37,416 nt of DNA from Chitinivorax sp. B (GTDB taxonomy: Bacteria; Pseudomonadota; Gammaproteobacteria; Burkholderiales; SCOH01), in the NCBI RefSeq assembly GCF_005503445.1, contig NZ_SCOH01000044.1, positions 1-37,416 on the forward strand, given 5' to 3'. Positions within the stretch are counted from its first letter, which is position 1; every line of letters starts with the position of its first letter. Positions 19,592-27,969 of the stretch are shown piece after piece. The notes beneath the pieces are model-generated. The model saw nothing but the letters and a program-made list of their open reading frames with translations, searched no databases and was not told where the DNA came from. The position numbers were made by a program, and so were the translations under genes.

Positions 19592-21193
19592 ATGTTGCGT
19601 ATGACTTCCCCAAACTTGCTGTCGGCAGCACTACTGATGGTCTTCGGTGGTCAGGTGTTTTCACACGGGCTGATTCAAGACCCACCAGCCCGTAACTGGT
19701 ATTGTGGGGCTGTCACCAAGCCGCACGATGTGGACAATGGCAGTGCCAAATATCCTCAATGTGGCGATGCATTCAAAGTCGACAAAACTGGCAGTTACAA
19801 CTTCATGAGTGTACTGACCCATGCCCGTGGGCGCAGCGAGGTCAAGCCTCTGCCGCAACATGTATGCGGCTTTGGCAGTGAAACCTGGAAAGGTGGTGCC
19901 ACCCCGTGGGATCAACCCATTGATTGGCCGACCAGCAAGATTGCAGCAGGAAACCGCAACTTTATCTGGAATGTCTCTTGGGGCCCCCATTTTTCGGATA
20001 CCGAAGAATTCCGTTACTGGATTACCAAGCCAGGTTTTCAGTTTCAGCAGGGAAAGGCGCTGACTTGGGATGACTTTGAAACGCAGCCGTTTTGCGTGCA
20101 GAAATATGATGATACTCAGCCCAATGCCAATCCGAATGTAGTACCAGATAAAGCACAAGCTACTTTCCAAACCCAATGTACGGTTCCAGCACGGCAGGGG
20201 CGCCATGTCATCTACGGTGAGTGGGGACGCAACCAGTGGACGTTTGAGCGTTTTCACGGCTGCATGGACGTGGTATTTGCCGGTGGCACCGGTGATGCCG
20301 TCAAGTCGCAGATTGACACGCGGCCGGTGATCACCGAGTTTGTCGGCGCGGGCAGCCTGGTGTTGGATGGCAATCGGTCTCAGGGCAGTAACCTCAAGTA
20401 TCAGTGGAGTGTGACCGCACAACACCCGGGTCTGTATACGCTGGAAAACGCCACGCAGGCTGTTGCCAATCTGAAGTTGAAAAGCCCTGCGGCCAGCGAT
20501 ACGGTACGTATCGGCTTAATGGTCAGCAATGGTAACGCTTCGGACAATAGTAGCTTCGCTTTCACACATAAGCCCGGCGTTGCCTCCCAATGGACTGATC
20601 TGGGACAGCTGACCCAGCAAGCACAAATGCTGAAAGTCGGAGATACCGTACAAGTCCGTGCAGTACAAAAAAATGGTACAGACCTCTACCTACCTGCCAC
20701 ACCACTGAAGATCACGGTGGCGAATACGACAGCCAACCGCTGGCCTGTCTCGTTGGCGCAGGCTATCAATAGCGGGGCTGGTGGGCTCAGGATCGGTGTG
20801 CTGTCATCTGGGGATCAGATCAATCCGGTGCAGGATGGGGTCGCCAATCGTATTTATGCTGCCAACACCGCCAATATTGCCAGCGCGTTTTTGTTGGTGA
20901 AGAGCAATGGCGGTGGTAGCGTAACGGCCAGCTATCAGATCAACAGCGATTGGGGCGCTGGCTATTGTGCGCAGGTTAAAGTGGTCAACAGTACGGCAGA
21001 AGATGTCACCTGGAAGAGCCATATCAGCGTCAATGGCAATATTCGCGAGTTCTGGAATGTGGTCTGGTCCCAAGACGGGGATATGGTGACCATTTCAGGT
21101 CCGGACTGGCAAAGGGTATTGAAGGCAGGTGCCGTGTTTGAAGCCGCAGGGTTTTGCGCCAACCGGGCAGTTCCTGTCGGCAAGGTGGATTAA
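19592..21193 (+). CDS. Lytic polysaccharide monooxygenase, AA10, with C-terminal CBM2-like module
   Basis: AA10 enzymes oxidatively break crystalline cellulose or chitin using copper. The 533-residue precursor has a signal peptide ending QVFS, leaving His25 (HGLIQDPPARNWYCG) as the mature N-terminus and first ligand of the copper histidine brace. The second is His133 in GPHFSDTEEF. The AA10 domain covers about 25-232 and ends HGCMDVVFAGG. A middle region (about 235-430) looks like Ig/PKD-type and spacer domains, and the tail (about 440-530, with SDWGAGYCAQVKVVN) resembles a CBM2. AAGGAG lies about 10 nt before the ATG. Pairing with the GH9 enzyme favours cellulose as substrate, but chitin is not excluded. 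Confidence 0.93.
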   Translation: MLRMTSPNLLSAALLMVFGGQVFSHGLIQDPPARNWYCGAVTKPHDVDNGSAKYPQCGDAFKVDKTGSYNFMSVLTHARGRSEVKPLPQHVCGFGSETWKGGATPWDQPIDWPTSKIAAGNRNFIWNVSWGPHFSDTEEFRYWITKPGFQFQQGKALTWDDFETQPFCVQKYDDTQPNANPNVVPDKAQATFQTQCTVPARQGRHVIYGEWGRNQWTFERFHGCMDVVFAGGTGDAVKSQIDTRPVITEFVGAGSLVLDGNRSQGSNLKYQWSVTAQHPGLYTLENATQAVANLKLKSPAASDTVRIGLMVSNGNASDNSSFAFTHKPGVASQWTDLGQLTQQAQMLKVGDTVQVRAVQKNGTDLYLPATPLKITVANTTANRWPVSLAQAINSGAGGLRIGVLSSGDQINPVQDGVANRIYAANTANIASAFLLVKSNGGGSVTASYQINSDWGAGYCAQVKVVNSTAEDVTWKSHISVNGNIREFWNVVWSQDGDMVTISGPDWQRVLKAGAVFEAAGFCANRAVPVGKVD

Positions 21194-21251
21194 ACGACAT
21201 GATTGAACCCGCACCCTGATGATCGTTCTATCAGCGTGCGGGCCACCACAA

Positions 21252-22016
21252 TCAGCTCAGTCGGATGAAATCTTTACTGAATACCGACCGGCTGCGCATG
21301 CAAACTTCAAAGCCATTGCGATTGCCATCATCATTGGTGTTGCCTTCAATGCTCTTGAAAGCCTGATCACCCCCGCTGATGACGAAGCCAGTATGGACCC
21401 AGTCGGTTTTGCTTGCCCTCACCAGGAAAATGCCGATACCAAAGTTGCCAATATCTGACATGGCAGAATCCGGTACAAACCGGCCAGTCTGTTTGGCAAA
21501 TGTCGCTAACTGATCGCAGCTGAAGGTTCCGGCAAAAGGTAAGTCTTGTTTCAGCCAAGCGGCGGCCTGTGCGATCACAAAGCTGACAAACCCAGCACAC
21601 CAAAGCTGTGCTTTTCCTTGCTTACCTCTCATATACAAGCGAACCCAAGGCCCCATATTGTCCCCACCTGCTTCCACCGGGTGGACTGCCAAGTGCTGAT
21701 GTGCAACAGCAGAAACTGCAGTAGCCAATGAGGTACTTGGTGCAAATGGGAGCGGTACCAGGACCCGTGCCAGTGGCTCGACCAGTTTGCTCCAGGTCGG
21801 TGTGTCCACCACCCCGCTGACTGTCAGGCCACATTTTTCTTGAAAGCGTCTGACTGCCATAGCGGTACCCGGGCCGTAGTCACCATCAATGCCGGTACCA
21901 CAGCCATTCAGTGTCAGCCATTCCTGAATGCGTCGAACATCGTGACCCTTTGCGCCTTTTGCAACAGGTGTATTCATGGCCAATTCAATCAGGCCGGATG
22001 CCAATGTCTCATCCAT
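21252..22016 (-). CDS. Peptidoglycan-binding / CHAP-type hydrolase, no signal peptide
   Basis: The 254-residue product has an N-terminal PG_binding_1 domain (about residues 17-80: VAKGAKGHDVRRIQEWL, GIDGDYGPGTAMAVRRFQ). Its C-terminal CHAP-like amidase/peptidase domain (about 115-250) has Cys140 in LWCAGFVSF, His208 in WVHTGFV and the SIEGNTN stretch. AAAGGAG precedes the ATG by about 6-7 nt. There is no signal peptide or membrane helix, so it would need another route to the cell wall, as phage endolysins or type VI effectors do; no phage or T6SS gene is beside it. It is convergent with the LPMO gene, and the two stops are 58 bp apart. Confidence 0.82.
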   Translation of the reverse strand: MDETLASGLIELAMNTPVAKGAKGHDVRRIQEWLTLNGCGTGIDGDYGPGTAMAVRRFQEKCGLTVSGVVDTPTWSKLVEPLARVLVPLPFAPSTSLATAVSAVAHQHLAVHPVEAGGDNMGPWVRLYMRGKQGKAQLWCAGFVSFVIAQAAAWLKQDLPFAGTFSCDQLATFAKQTGRFVPDSAMSDIGNFGIGIFLVRASKTDWVHTGFVISGGDQAFKSIEGNTNDDGNRNGFEVCMRSRSVFSKDFIRLS

Positions 22017-22215
22017 GGCATGCTCCTTTTTTGAAGTTGATGAGTGATGGAATCGTTTTTAGCGACACTGGTCTGAGGGCTTGTCTCCAAAGGCGATCAA
22101 CTCGGTAGCAGGTAGGTACCGACTACAGAAAAATAGGAGGCCGTGCAATGACAGCCTACCTGGTTGCACGGCAAGGGAAGCCGCGGAAATGAAGATCGGA
22201 AAGCGGGGCCGATCG

Positions 22216-22509
22216 CTATCGTAGTCGGACGGATTGACCGGAATGCGTCAGTTTCGGCTGATCCATGGCGGGCTGGGTCAGCCCAGGTTCGATGGTATGG
22301 GAGATGTAGTGGATTGGATTTACACCCGACAGGCAATGTATGGTCAAGTGTCGGTTATATAGCTCACCCCAGTTGATATGGGTGTCGAGCAAGCCATTTG
22401 GCGTTGGTAGAAACCAAGTCGTGCTACAGGCAAAAGTCCAATTGTCATTGTGTAATGTGGCAAGACGGTGGCAGGAAGGTGCATGTTGGCGAAGTGATCG
22501 GAATTTCAT
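22216..22509 (-). CDS. Doubtful hypothetical frame
   Basis: A 97-codon frame begins MKFRSLRQHAPSCHRLATL. It is His/Asn/Thr-rich, uses rare codons such as CTA and CGA, and has no ribosome-binding site worth the name. I recognise no family. It is the longest frame in an otherwise empty 1.1-kb stretch and is listed only because nothing better explains the bases. Confidence 0.2.
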   Translation of the reverse strand: MKFRSLRQHAPSCHRLATLHNDNWTFACSTTWFLPTPNGLLDTHINWGELYNRHLTIHCLSGVNPIHYISHTIEPGLTQPAMDQPKLTHSGQSVRLR

Positions 22510-23146
22510 GTGATGCTCATTTTTACAGCAGGATTGCTAATTTTTATTAAGCAATTCACATGCCATTTGTCACGATAATTTGTTTATTCTCTGCATTCGG
22601 ACTTTGTAAATTTAACACCTGATTTTTGTTGTGTCTGGTTATCCGGATCTTAAAAATAAGCATCGTAATAATTAATATTGTAATGTGTATAAATGAATAA
22701 TTTGGAGGTGTGTAAATAAATCCGACATTTTACGGGTGATTATGATGGATATTTTTTACGTAACAAGGCATTTTCTTCGGTGTGTATAGGCTGGGATTGT
22801 ATCTTCCTTGTGTCGGTTTGCTTGACAGTCAGAGCTTAAGGTCAATTCGACAGGCCATTCTGGCGTATGTCTGTTCATGGGTATTCATTTCATTTCATGA
22901 AAGGAAGCGATGTATTAGATTTTAATATCTATGTGAATATTTAAATGTTGAATGATTGTTTCGAAATATTAATCGTGTTTGTTTTTTTTATTGAAAAAAA
23001 TAATGCATTAAGTTGAATGGCGGTGGGTGGCGGATTGCAGGTGTGTTGACCGGTATGCCAGGTGTTCATGCCGTTATGCAAGCTTGTGGCGGGCAAATGT
23101 TGCACTACGATTCTTAAAGGCAAATCTACTGAGAAGAGAGGGCAAT
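22510..23146. other. AT-rich non-coding stretch upstream of the ThDP-enzyme gene
   Basis: Base composition drops sharply to AT-rich compared with flanking genes, with runs such as GTTTTTTTTATTG and AAAAAAATAATG near 22980-23005 and several short imperfect inverted repeats. No frame above 60 codons is convincing. It probably carries the promoter and long leader of the next gene; the composition may mark an acquired segment or an H-NS-type silenced promoter. Confidence 0.4.
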
Positions 23147-25057
23147 ATGAGTACCAAAGCAGGGCTTCCTACAGAGCGTTGGGCACGGGATTATGTGTTC
23201 GACGTGTTAAATCAGTTGGGGATTCACTATATCTTCGGCGTGCCGGGTACCAACGAAATCCCAATTATCGATGGCACGTCCTATCCCGAAAACGAGGTTG
23301 AATACATCGAATGTCTACATGAGAACATTGCACTAGGCGCAGCCATGGGCTCGGCACGAATGACCGGCAAACCGGGGGTGATGCTGGTGCATATCACGCC
23401 GGGCATTGCCCATGCGATCGGCAATCTGTTCAATGCTTGGCGTTCGCGTATCCCACTGGTGGTACTGTGCGCGCAGCAACAGAATGAGTTGGTGACACAA
23501 GAGCCGCTGCTGGCGTCCAATCTGGTGGATCTGGCCAAACAATATACCAAGTGGGCTCATGAGGTGCGGGCACCGGAAGAAATTCCCCTGGTATTACAAC
23601 GTGCTTTCAAAGAGGCCATGTCACCACCCAATGGGCCGGTGTTTGTCTCCATTCCGTGGGAATACACGATGCGCCGCATTGGGCCAGACGACCGTGTGCC
23701 AGGTATTACCCAGATTTCCTCACACTTTACCGGCGATGCTGAATCCATCAAGCAATTAGCACTGCAATTGGCCCAAGCTAAGAACCCGATTATTGTGGCA
23801 GGTGATGCGGTGGGCTATGCCAGTGCCTGGCCAGAGCTGCAACAACTGGCTGAACTGGTTGGTGCCCCGGTGCTGTTGCAGTCGTTTAGCAGTGTGGCGA
23901 ATTTCCCTAACAATGATTACCACTGGCAAGGTGAACTGCCAACCTCGCAAAGCGGCATGCAGGGGGTGTTCAAGGATCATGATGTAGCCTTCCTTTGTGG
24001 GTTCAGCAATCAAGCGCAGATTACAATATTCAAATATTCAGATGGTCAGTTGATTCCGTCGAATGTCAAGCAGCTTTATCTCACCAACAATACTTGGGAC
24101 ATTGGCAAGAACTACTTCGGCGAAGTGGCGGTGTTGGGTGACATCAAGGCAACTTTGCCGCTGATCAATGACCACATCCGTGCCAATCCACCAGCCGGTG
24201 CCGGTGATCGCAATACTCACCTACGCAAGTTGGATGCAGAGCGTCGCGTCGCCTGGGATGGCTATTTGGCGGATGCGCTGAAGCAGGATCAGATCTGGTC
24301 GGTGGTGATTGCCGATGCCTTACGTAAGGAAATTGCCGATCGTGGCTTGAGTAAACAGTTTGTCTATGTGCACGAAGCAGTGTCCGATCCAGCCCCATTC
24401 CAGTATCTACTACCGTTGGGGACAGAATCGGCAGCACCGATGAGCTATTACTGTGTTGGTGGTGGTTCGCTGGGGTGGTCAATGCCGGCATCGCTGGGTA
24501 TCAAACTGGAAAGTCAGGGTGCACAGGGGATCGAAACCAAGTTGGTGGTCAATGCGGTAGGTGACGGTTCATCACTGTTCTATCCACAATGTTGGTGGAC
24601 GGCTGGGCATCGTAACTTGGCGGTGCTCTACATCATCACCAATAATCATGAGTACCACACCTTGCAGCAAGGCTTGGTGCAGGTAGTACAAGCTTATGGT
24701 GATTCACCGGGTTATGGATGGTATCCGAAGACAATGGATCCACCCTACCTGCGCATTCGCGATCCAGCACCGGATTATTTGGCATTGGCCAAAAGCCTGG
24801 GCGGGGTCGATGGCGAAGTGGTCGACCATCCCGAAGCCGTACGGGCCGCAATCCGTCGTGGTATTGACTATGTTACCCAGCAGCAGAAGCCATTTCTGCT
24901 GGATATGCGGATTGCCCAGGACACCCCGGCGCCACCGTCGACTGACCTGGCACAAGGCGCCAGTCGAAAGCGTATGAGTGCTCAACCACCGTTGAATGTG
25001 TTCCACCAATCGGTGAAATCCAGTGGTGTGGTTGGCAACAGTTCAGTCATTTTCTGA
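23147..25057 (+). CDS. ThDP-dependent decarboxylase/synthase (acetolactate synthase-like)
   Basis: A 636-residue member of the ThDP enzyme family that includes acetolactate synthase and benzoylformate decarboxylase. The ATG at 23147 has GAGAGG 6 nt upstream. The N-terminal pyrimidine-binding domain holds the catalytic Glu59 (ECLHENIALG) after GVPGTNEIPI. A central domain follows, and the C-terminal domain has the ThDP/metal motif GDG (472-474) to NN (499-500). The substrate cannot be read from the sequence. It precedes an FAD oxidase gene by 132 bp. If that enzyme makes a 2-keto acid, this one could decarboxylate it or join it to an aldehyde. The long AT-rich leader is unusual. Confidence 0.87.
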   Translation: MSTKAGLPTERWARDYVFDVLNQLGIHYIFGVPGTNEIPIIDGTSYPENEVEYIECLHENIALGAAMGSARMTGKPGVMLVHITPGIAHAIGNLFNAWRSRIPLVVLCAQQQNELVTQEPLLASNLVDLAKQYTKWAHEVRAPEEIPLVLQRAFKEAMSPPNGPVFVSIPWEYTMRRIGPDDRVPGITQISSHFTGDAESIKQLALQLAQAKNPIIVAGDAVGYASAWPELQQLAELVGAPVLLQSFSSVANFPNNDYHWQGELPTSQSGMQGVFKDHDVAFLCGFSNQAQITIFKYSDGQLIPSNVKQLYLTNNTWDIGKNYFGEVAVLGDIKATLPLINDHIRANPPAGAGDRNTHLRKLDAERRVAWDGYLADALKQDQIWSVVIADALRKEIADRGLSKQFVYVHEAVSDPAPFQYLLPLGTESAAPMSYYCVGGGSLGWSMPASLGIKLESQGAQGIETKLVVNAVGDGSSLFYPQCWWTAGHRNLAVLYIITNNHEYHTLQQGLVQVVQAYGDSPGYGWYPKTMDPPYLRIRDPAPDYLALAKSLGGVDGEVVDHPEAVRAAIRRGIDYVTQQQKPFLLDMRIAQDTPAPPSTDLAQGASRKRMSAQPPLNVFHQSVKSSGVVGNSSVIF

Positions 25058-25086
25058 TCAAGGCATTCAAACGGGACGGCCGGGTA

Positions 25087-25115
25087 CCTGTTCTCGCCCA
25101 CATGGCGAGAACAGG
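25087..25115 (+). repeat. Strong hairpin between ThDP-enzyme and oxidase genes
   Basis: A perfect 12-bp inverted repeat, CCTGTTCTCGCC / GGCGAGAACAGG, with a 5-nt loop. A further GGTACC pair lies outside it (25083-25088 and about 25126-25131). No T-run follows, so it looks like a processing, stability or partial-termination element within a two-gene transcript. Confidence 0.6.
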
Positions 25116-25189
25116 GGAGATGGCGGTACCCGCTATCGGGCAGGTCTGCAGTGGCCAGCCCGCATCCATTTTGACAAGGAGACCACAGC

Positions 25190-26797
25190 ATGGCCGACGA
25201 AAGCATGGAAGTTGCGGTAGTAGGTGGCGGGGTATCAGGTGTCTATAGTGCGTGGCGGCTGAAGCAGGCCAACCCAAGCCAGAAGATTGTAGTATTTGAA
25301 ATGAGCGACCACATCGGTGGGCGGCTGTTGTCAGTGCGTCCTCCAGATGTGCCGCACATGGTTGCCGAGCTGGGCGGCATGCGTATTTTGCCGGCGGTAC
25401 AACCGTTGATCACCAAGCTGATCGACGTGTTGAACAATCAACTACCCGCAGATCAGCAAATCACCACTTATGATTTTCCTGTCGACAAGCCGCAGAACAT
25501 TGCCTATCTGCGCGGTGTGTACCTGCGTTTGTCCGATTTTACGAGTGAGCCGGACAAGGTGCCGTACCAGTTATCCTTCCTGGATCGAGGTGAAACAGCA
25601 GGCGGTATTATCGTGAATGCGATCGAACAGATCGTACCGGGTATTACGTCGCCAGATCTGACGGAAGAACAGCGCCGACAAATGGTGCAGGAGGCTACTT
25701 TTGAAGGTGAGCCACTCTACCAGCAAGGTTTCTGGAATGTGCTGATGCGGGTGATCAATGGCGAAGCTTATCAACTGGCGCTTGATGCTGGTGGATATGA
25801 CACCACCTTGACCAACTGGAATGCTGCGGATGCCATCCCCTGGTATTTGTCCGATTTCGGTGTAGACCCGCAATACAAAGGTTTTACCAATGGATTTCAG
25901 GAGGTACCGAAGTCTGTTGCCAATCTATTTACTCAAGCCGGTGGTGAAATTCGCCTGGAAACAACGGTTTCGAATGTGAACTGGGTAGATGGTGCATTCG
26001 AATTCTTCGCCGGGGCTCAAAAAATTCGTGCCAAGACGCTGATTCTGGCGATGCCACGCCGCTCGATCGACATACTCGCGCAAAGCAGCCCATTATTGAC
26101 CGAATTCAAGAGTTTGACCTCCACGGTGACGCCTCGGCCATTGTTCAAATTGTTCACGACTTATAAAAGCCCATGGTGGCGTAATGCCGGCTACACGCAG
26201 ACTCTGCCGGATGGCACATCAGTGTATCTACCGGTGGAAGCGGGCCGGACGGTGACTGATTTGCCGGTACGTCAGGTCTATTACTGGCCCAAGGACGACG
26301 GCCAGCCCGCAGAGCAAGGCCCTTCCATGTTGTTGGCTAGCTATGATGATGGCAACAACACAGGTTTTTGGGACGGTCTACGGCCGCAACGTCACCTGCC
26401 GAAATCGGCAGGTCAGCATGTTGCCAAAGTGGCAGCCCCATTCTTGGGCACCCACTATCACCTGCGCAATGAAATGGAGTGGTTCCAGTACCAGGCGCCG
26501 GTGAAAATGGTGACGGAAGTGACCAGTCAATTGTCCACCGTACACGGATTGATCTATACCCCGGAAGTTGCCAATGCCGCCTTCCGTGACTGGGGTGATG
26601 ACCCGTTTGGCGGTGGCTGGAACAGCTGGAACATTGGCGTGAAGAGTTGGGAGGTGAAAGAGCGGATCATCAAACCGTTGGATCAGCTTCCCTTGTATAT
26701 CTGCGGTGAGGCCTATTCCGATGCTCAAGGATGGGTTGAGGGGGCACTGCAGACTGCAGACATGCTGCTGGCGAAATTTGGAATTGCACCGTTATAA
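25190..26797 (+). CDS. FAD-dependent amine / L-amino-acid oxidase family protein
   Basis: The 535-residue product is a flavin amine oxidase of the type acting on amino acids or amines. It has the dinucleotide-binding VVGGGVSGVYSAWRL near the N-terminus (G12, G14, G17), an acidic FE at residue 37, the HIGGRLLSV arginine motif (R45) and the C-terminal FAD contact CGEAYSDAQGWVEGALQTA. No signal peptide is visible. AAGGAG lies 9 nt before the ATG. The preceding ThDP-enzyme gene is the likely partner, and a strong terminator follows. Expected products are a keto acid or aldehyde, ammonia and H2O2; the substrate is unknown. Confidence 0.88.
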   Translation: MADESMEVAVVGGGVSGVYSAWRLKQANPSQKIVVFEMSDHIGGRLLSVRPPDVPHMVAELGGMRILPAVQPLITKLIDVLNNQLPADQQITTYDFPVDKPQNIAYLRGVYLRLSDFTSEPDKVPYQLSFLDRGETAGGIIVNAIEQIVPGITSPDLTEEQRRQMVQEATFEGEPLYQQGFWNVLMRVINGEAYQLALDAGGYDTTLTNWNAADAIPWYLSDFGVDPQYKGFTNGFQEVPKSVANLFTQAGGEIRLETTVSNVNWVDGAFEFFAGAQKIRAKTLILAMPRRSIDILAQSSPLLTEFKSLTSTVTPRPLFKLFTTYKSPWWRNAGYTQTLPDGTSVYLPVEAGRTVTDLPVRQVYYWPKDDGQPAEQGPSMLLASYDDGNNTGFWDGLRPQRHLPKSAGQHVAKVAAPFLGTHYHLRNEMEWFQYQAPVKMVTEVTSQLSTVHGLIYTPEVANAAFRDWGDDPFGGGWNSWNIGVKSWEVKERIIKPLDQLPLYICGEAYSDAQGWVEGALQTADMLLAKFGIAPL

Positions 26798-26814
26798 ATT
26801 TCTACATCATTGTC

Positions 26815-26849
26815 AAACAACAGCCGGGTACCATACCCGGCTGTTGTTT
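26815..26849. terminator. Strong bidirectional-type terminator
   Basis: A perfect 16-bp stem, AAACAACAGCCGGGTA / TACCCGGCTGTTGTTT, around the loop CCA, with an A-run on the left arm and a T-run on the right. It begins 18 bp after the FAD oxidase stop and ends the two-gene unit. Confidence 0.93.
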
Positions 26850-27099
26850 TATAGCGGCAGAAAAACCTGACATGAAGCTGAATGCACAATGACGCATGCG
26901 TAAGGGGTAAATAGGTGACCTGATCGGGGCGGAAGCAGATGATGTTACCCATACCTTGGCAAAATGGGTCAGGTTTGAGCAAGGCGTTGCTGCCATTGAT
27001 GCAATGATGGCCGGGTTGCCGATAATTTCTAGTTCATTTGGCTAGGCTGCCACTACGCCTTCACGCCAGCTGGCAAGTTGACATGCAACCATTAACATC
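26850..27099. other. Gap before the Crp/Fnr gene
   Basis: No gene recognised. It includes a 10-bp palindrome ACGCATGCGT (26892-26901) of unknown meaning. The promoter of the Crp/Fnr gene should lie in its right half. Confidence 0.4.
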
Positions 27100-27113
27100 T
27101 TGATCTGGATCAT
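27100..27113. promoter_or_regulatory. FNR/Dnr-type box upstream of the Crp/Fnr gene
   Basis: TTGAT-CTGG-ATCAT matches TTGAT-N4-ATCAA at 9 of 10 arm positions. It is only 25 bp upstream of the ATG at 27138, too close for class II activation of that start, so autorepression is the simpler reading. Confidence 0.6.
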
Positions 27114-27137
27114 TCCCGATTGAAGACGAGGTGTGTG

Positions 27138-27821
27138 ATGAGCCGCAGCAAGATCGATCTGCACGGCATATTGTCGAATTTGCCGCTGTTCAAAGAGCTG
27201 GCCCACAACGAAATTACTGATTTTGTCCATGCAACACGCGAAATTCGTGCAGAGCGGGGTACGGTGTTGTTCCAAAAAGGGGACCCGGCAACCGGCCTAT
27301 GGGTGATCGTGTATGGCCAGGTGAAACTTGCATTTCCGTCTCCCAGCGGGGCGGAGAAGGTATTGCAGATATTTGGTCCGGGACAAAGCTTTGGCGAAGC
27401 GGTGATGTTTCTGGAGCGACCGGCGCCAGTCTATGCCGAAGCACTGGTGGATAGCCTGATACTGCACCTGAACAAACAGGCGGTATTCGATGCGTTGTCG
27501 CAAGACCCGACCTTTGCACGACGCTTGTTGGCCGGCTTGTCGATGCGGCTGCATCAATTGGTACACGATGTGGAGTCATATAGTCTACGGTCCGCGGCGC
27601 AACGCGTGATTGGTTATCTGCTGCAATGCGACCACGATGAAACCGCCACCGAAATCACCATTACGCTGCCTGCCACCAAAAATGTGATTGCCTCGCGCTT
27701 GAGCCTGACACCTGAAACCCTGTCACGCATTTTTGCGCAGCTGACCCATGAACAACTGATCGACGTCAATGGCCGTGACATTACCATCCGTGATGTGCCT
27801 AAGTTACGGGCATATCAGTAG
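27138..27821 (+). CDS. Crp/Fnr family regulator, Dnr-like
   Basis: The 227-residue protein has an N-terminal cyclic-nucleotide-type sensor domain (about residues 20-130, with GPGQSFGEAVMFLERPAPVY), a dimer helix and a C-terminal Crp-type helix-turn-helix. The recognition helix reads PETLSRIFAQL; E193, S196 and R197 form the E-x-x-S-R pattern by which FNR-type proteins read TTGA. It lacks the N-terminal cysteine cluster of oxygen-sensing Fnr, so it fits the Dnr class that senses nitric oxide through haem; haem binding is not shown by the sequence. I use the ATG at 27138, preceded by GAGG; the upstream TTG at 27120 is unlikely. Matching DNA boxes lie at 27100, 27850 and 33873. Confidence 0.85.
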   Translation: MSRSKIDLHGILSNLPLFKELAHNEITDFVHATREIRAERGTVLFQKGDPATGLWVIVYGQVKLAFPSPSGAEKVLQIFGPGQSFGEAVMFLERPAPVYAEALVDSLILHLNKQAVFDALSQDPTFARRLLAGLSMRLHQLVHDVESYSLRSAAQRVIGYLLQCDHDETATEITITLPATKNVIASRLSLTPETLSRIFAQLTHEQLIDVNGRDITIRDVPKLRAYQ

Positions 27822-27849
27822 TATTCCTAGTATGTACGACATCGGTAAA

Positions 27850-27891
27850 TTGACGAGGGTCAAGCTTCTTCGCCGTATTTCCCGCTACAGT
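27850..27891 (+). promoter_or_regulatory. FNR/Dnr box with class II promoter before the flavoenzyme gene
   Basis: TTGAC-GAGG-GTCAA (27850-27863) is a perfect palindrome fitting TTGAY-N4-RTCAA. A -10-like TACAGT lies at 27886-27891, putting the start of transcription near 27898 and the box centre at about -41.5, the class II activation position for FNR-type regulators. Confidence 0.65.
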
Positions 27892-27969
27892 CGGCCGCAA
27901 TGCAATTGATATCCCACCTGCTTGGCATTGGGAATCAACCATGACTAACAATACGCTGGAGGAATACCT

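Noticed and set aside
26892-26901. Palindrome ACGCATGCGT
   Set aside because: Ten-base palindromes are expected by chance at this scale, and no regulator or promoter element is tied to it.
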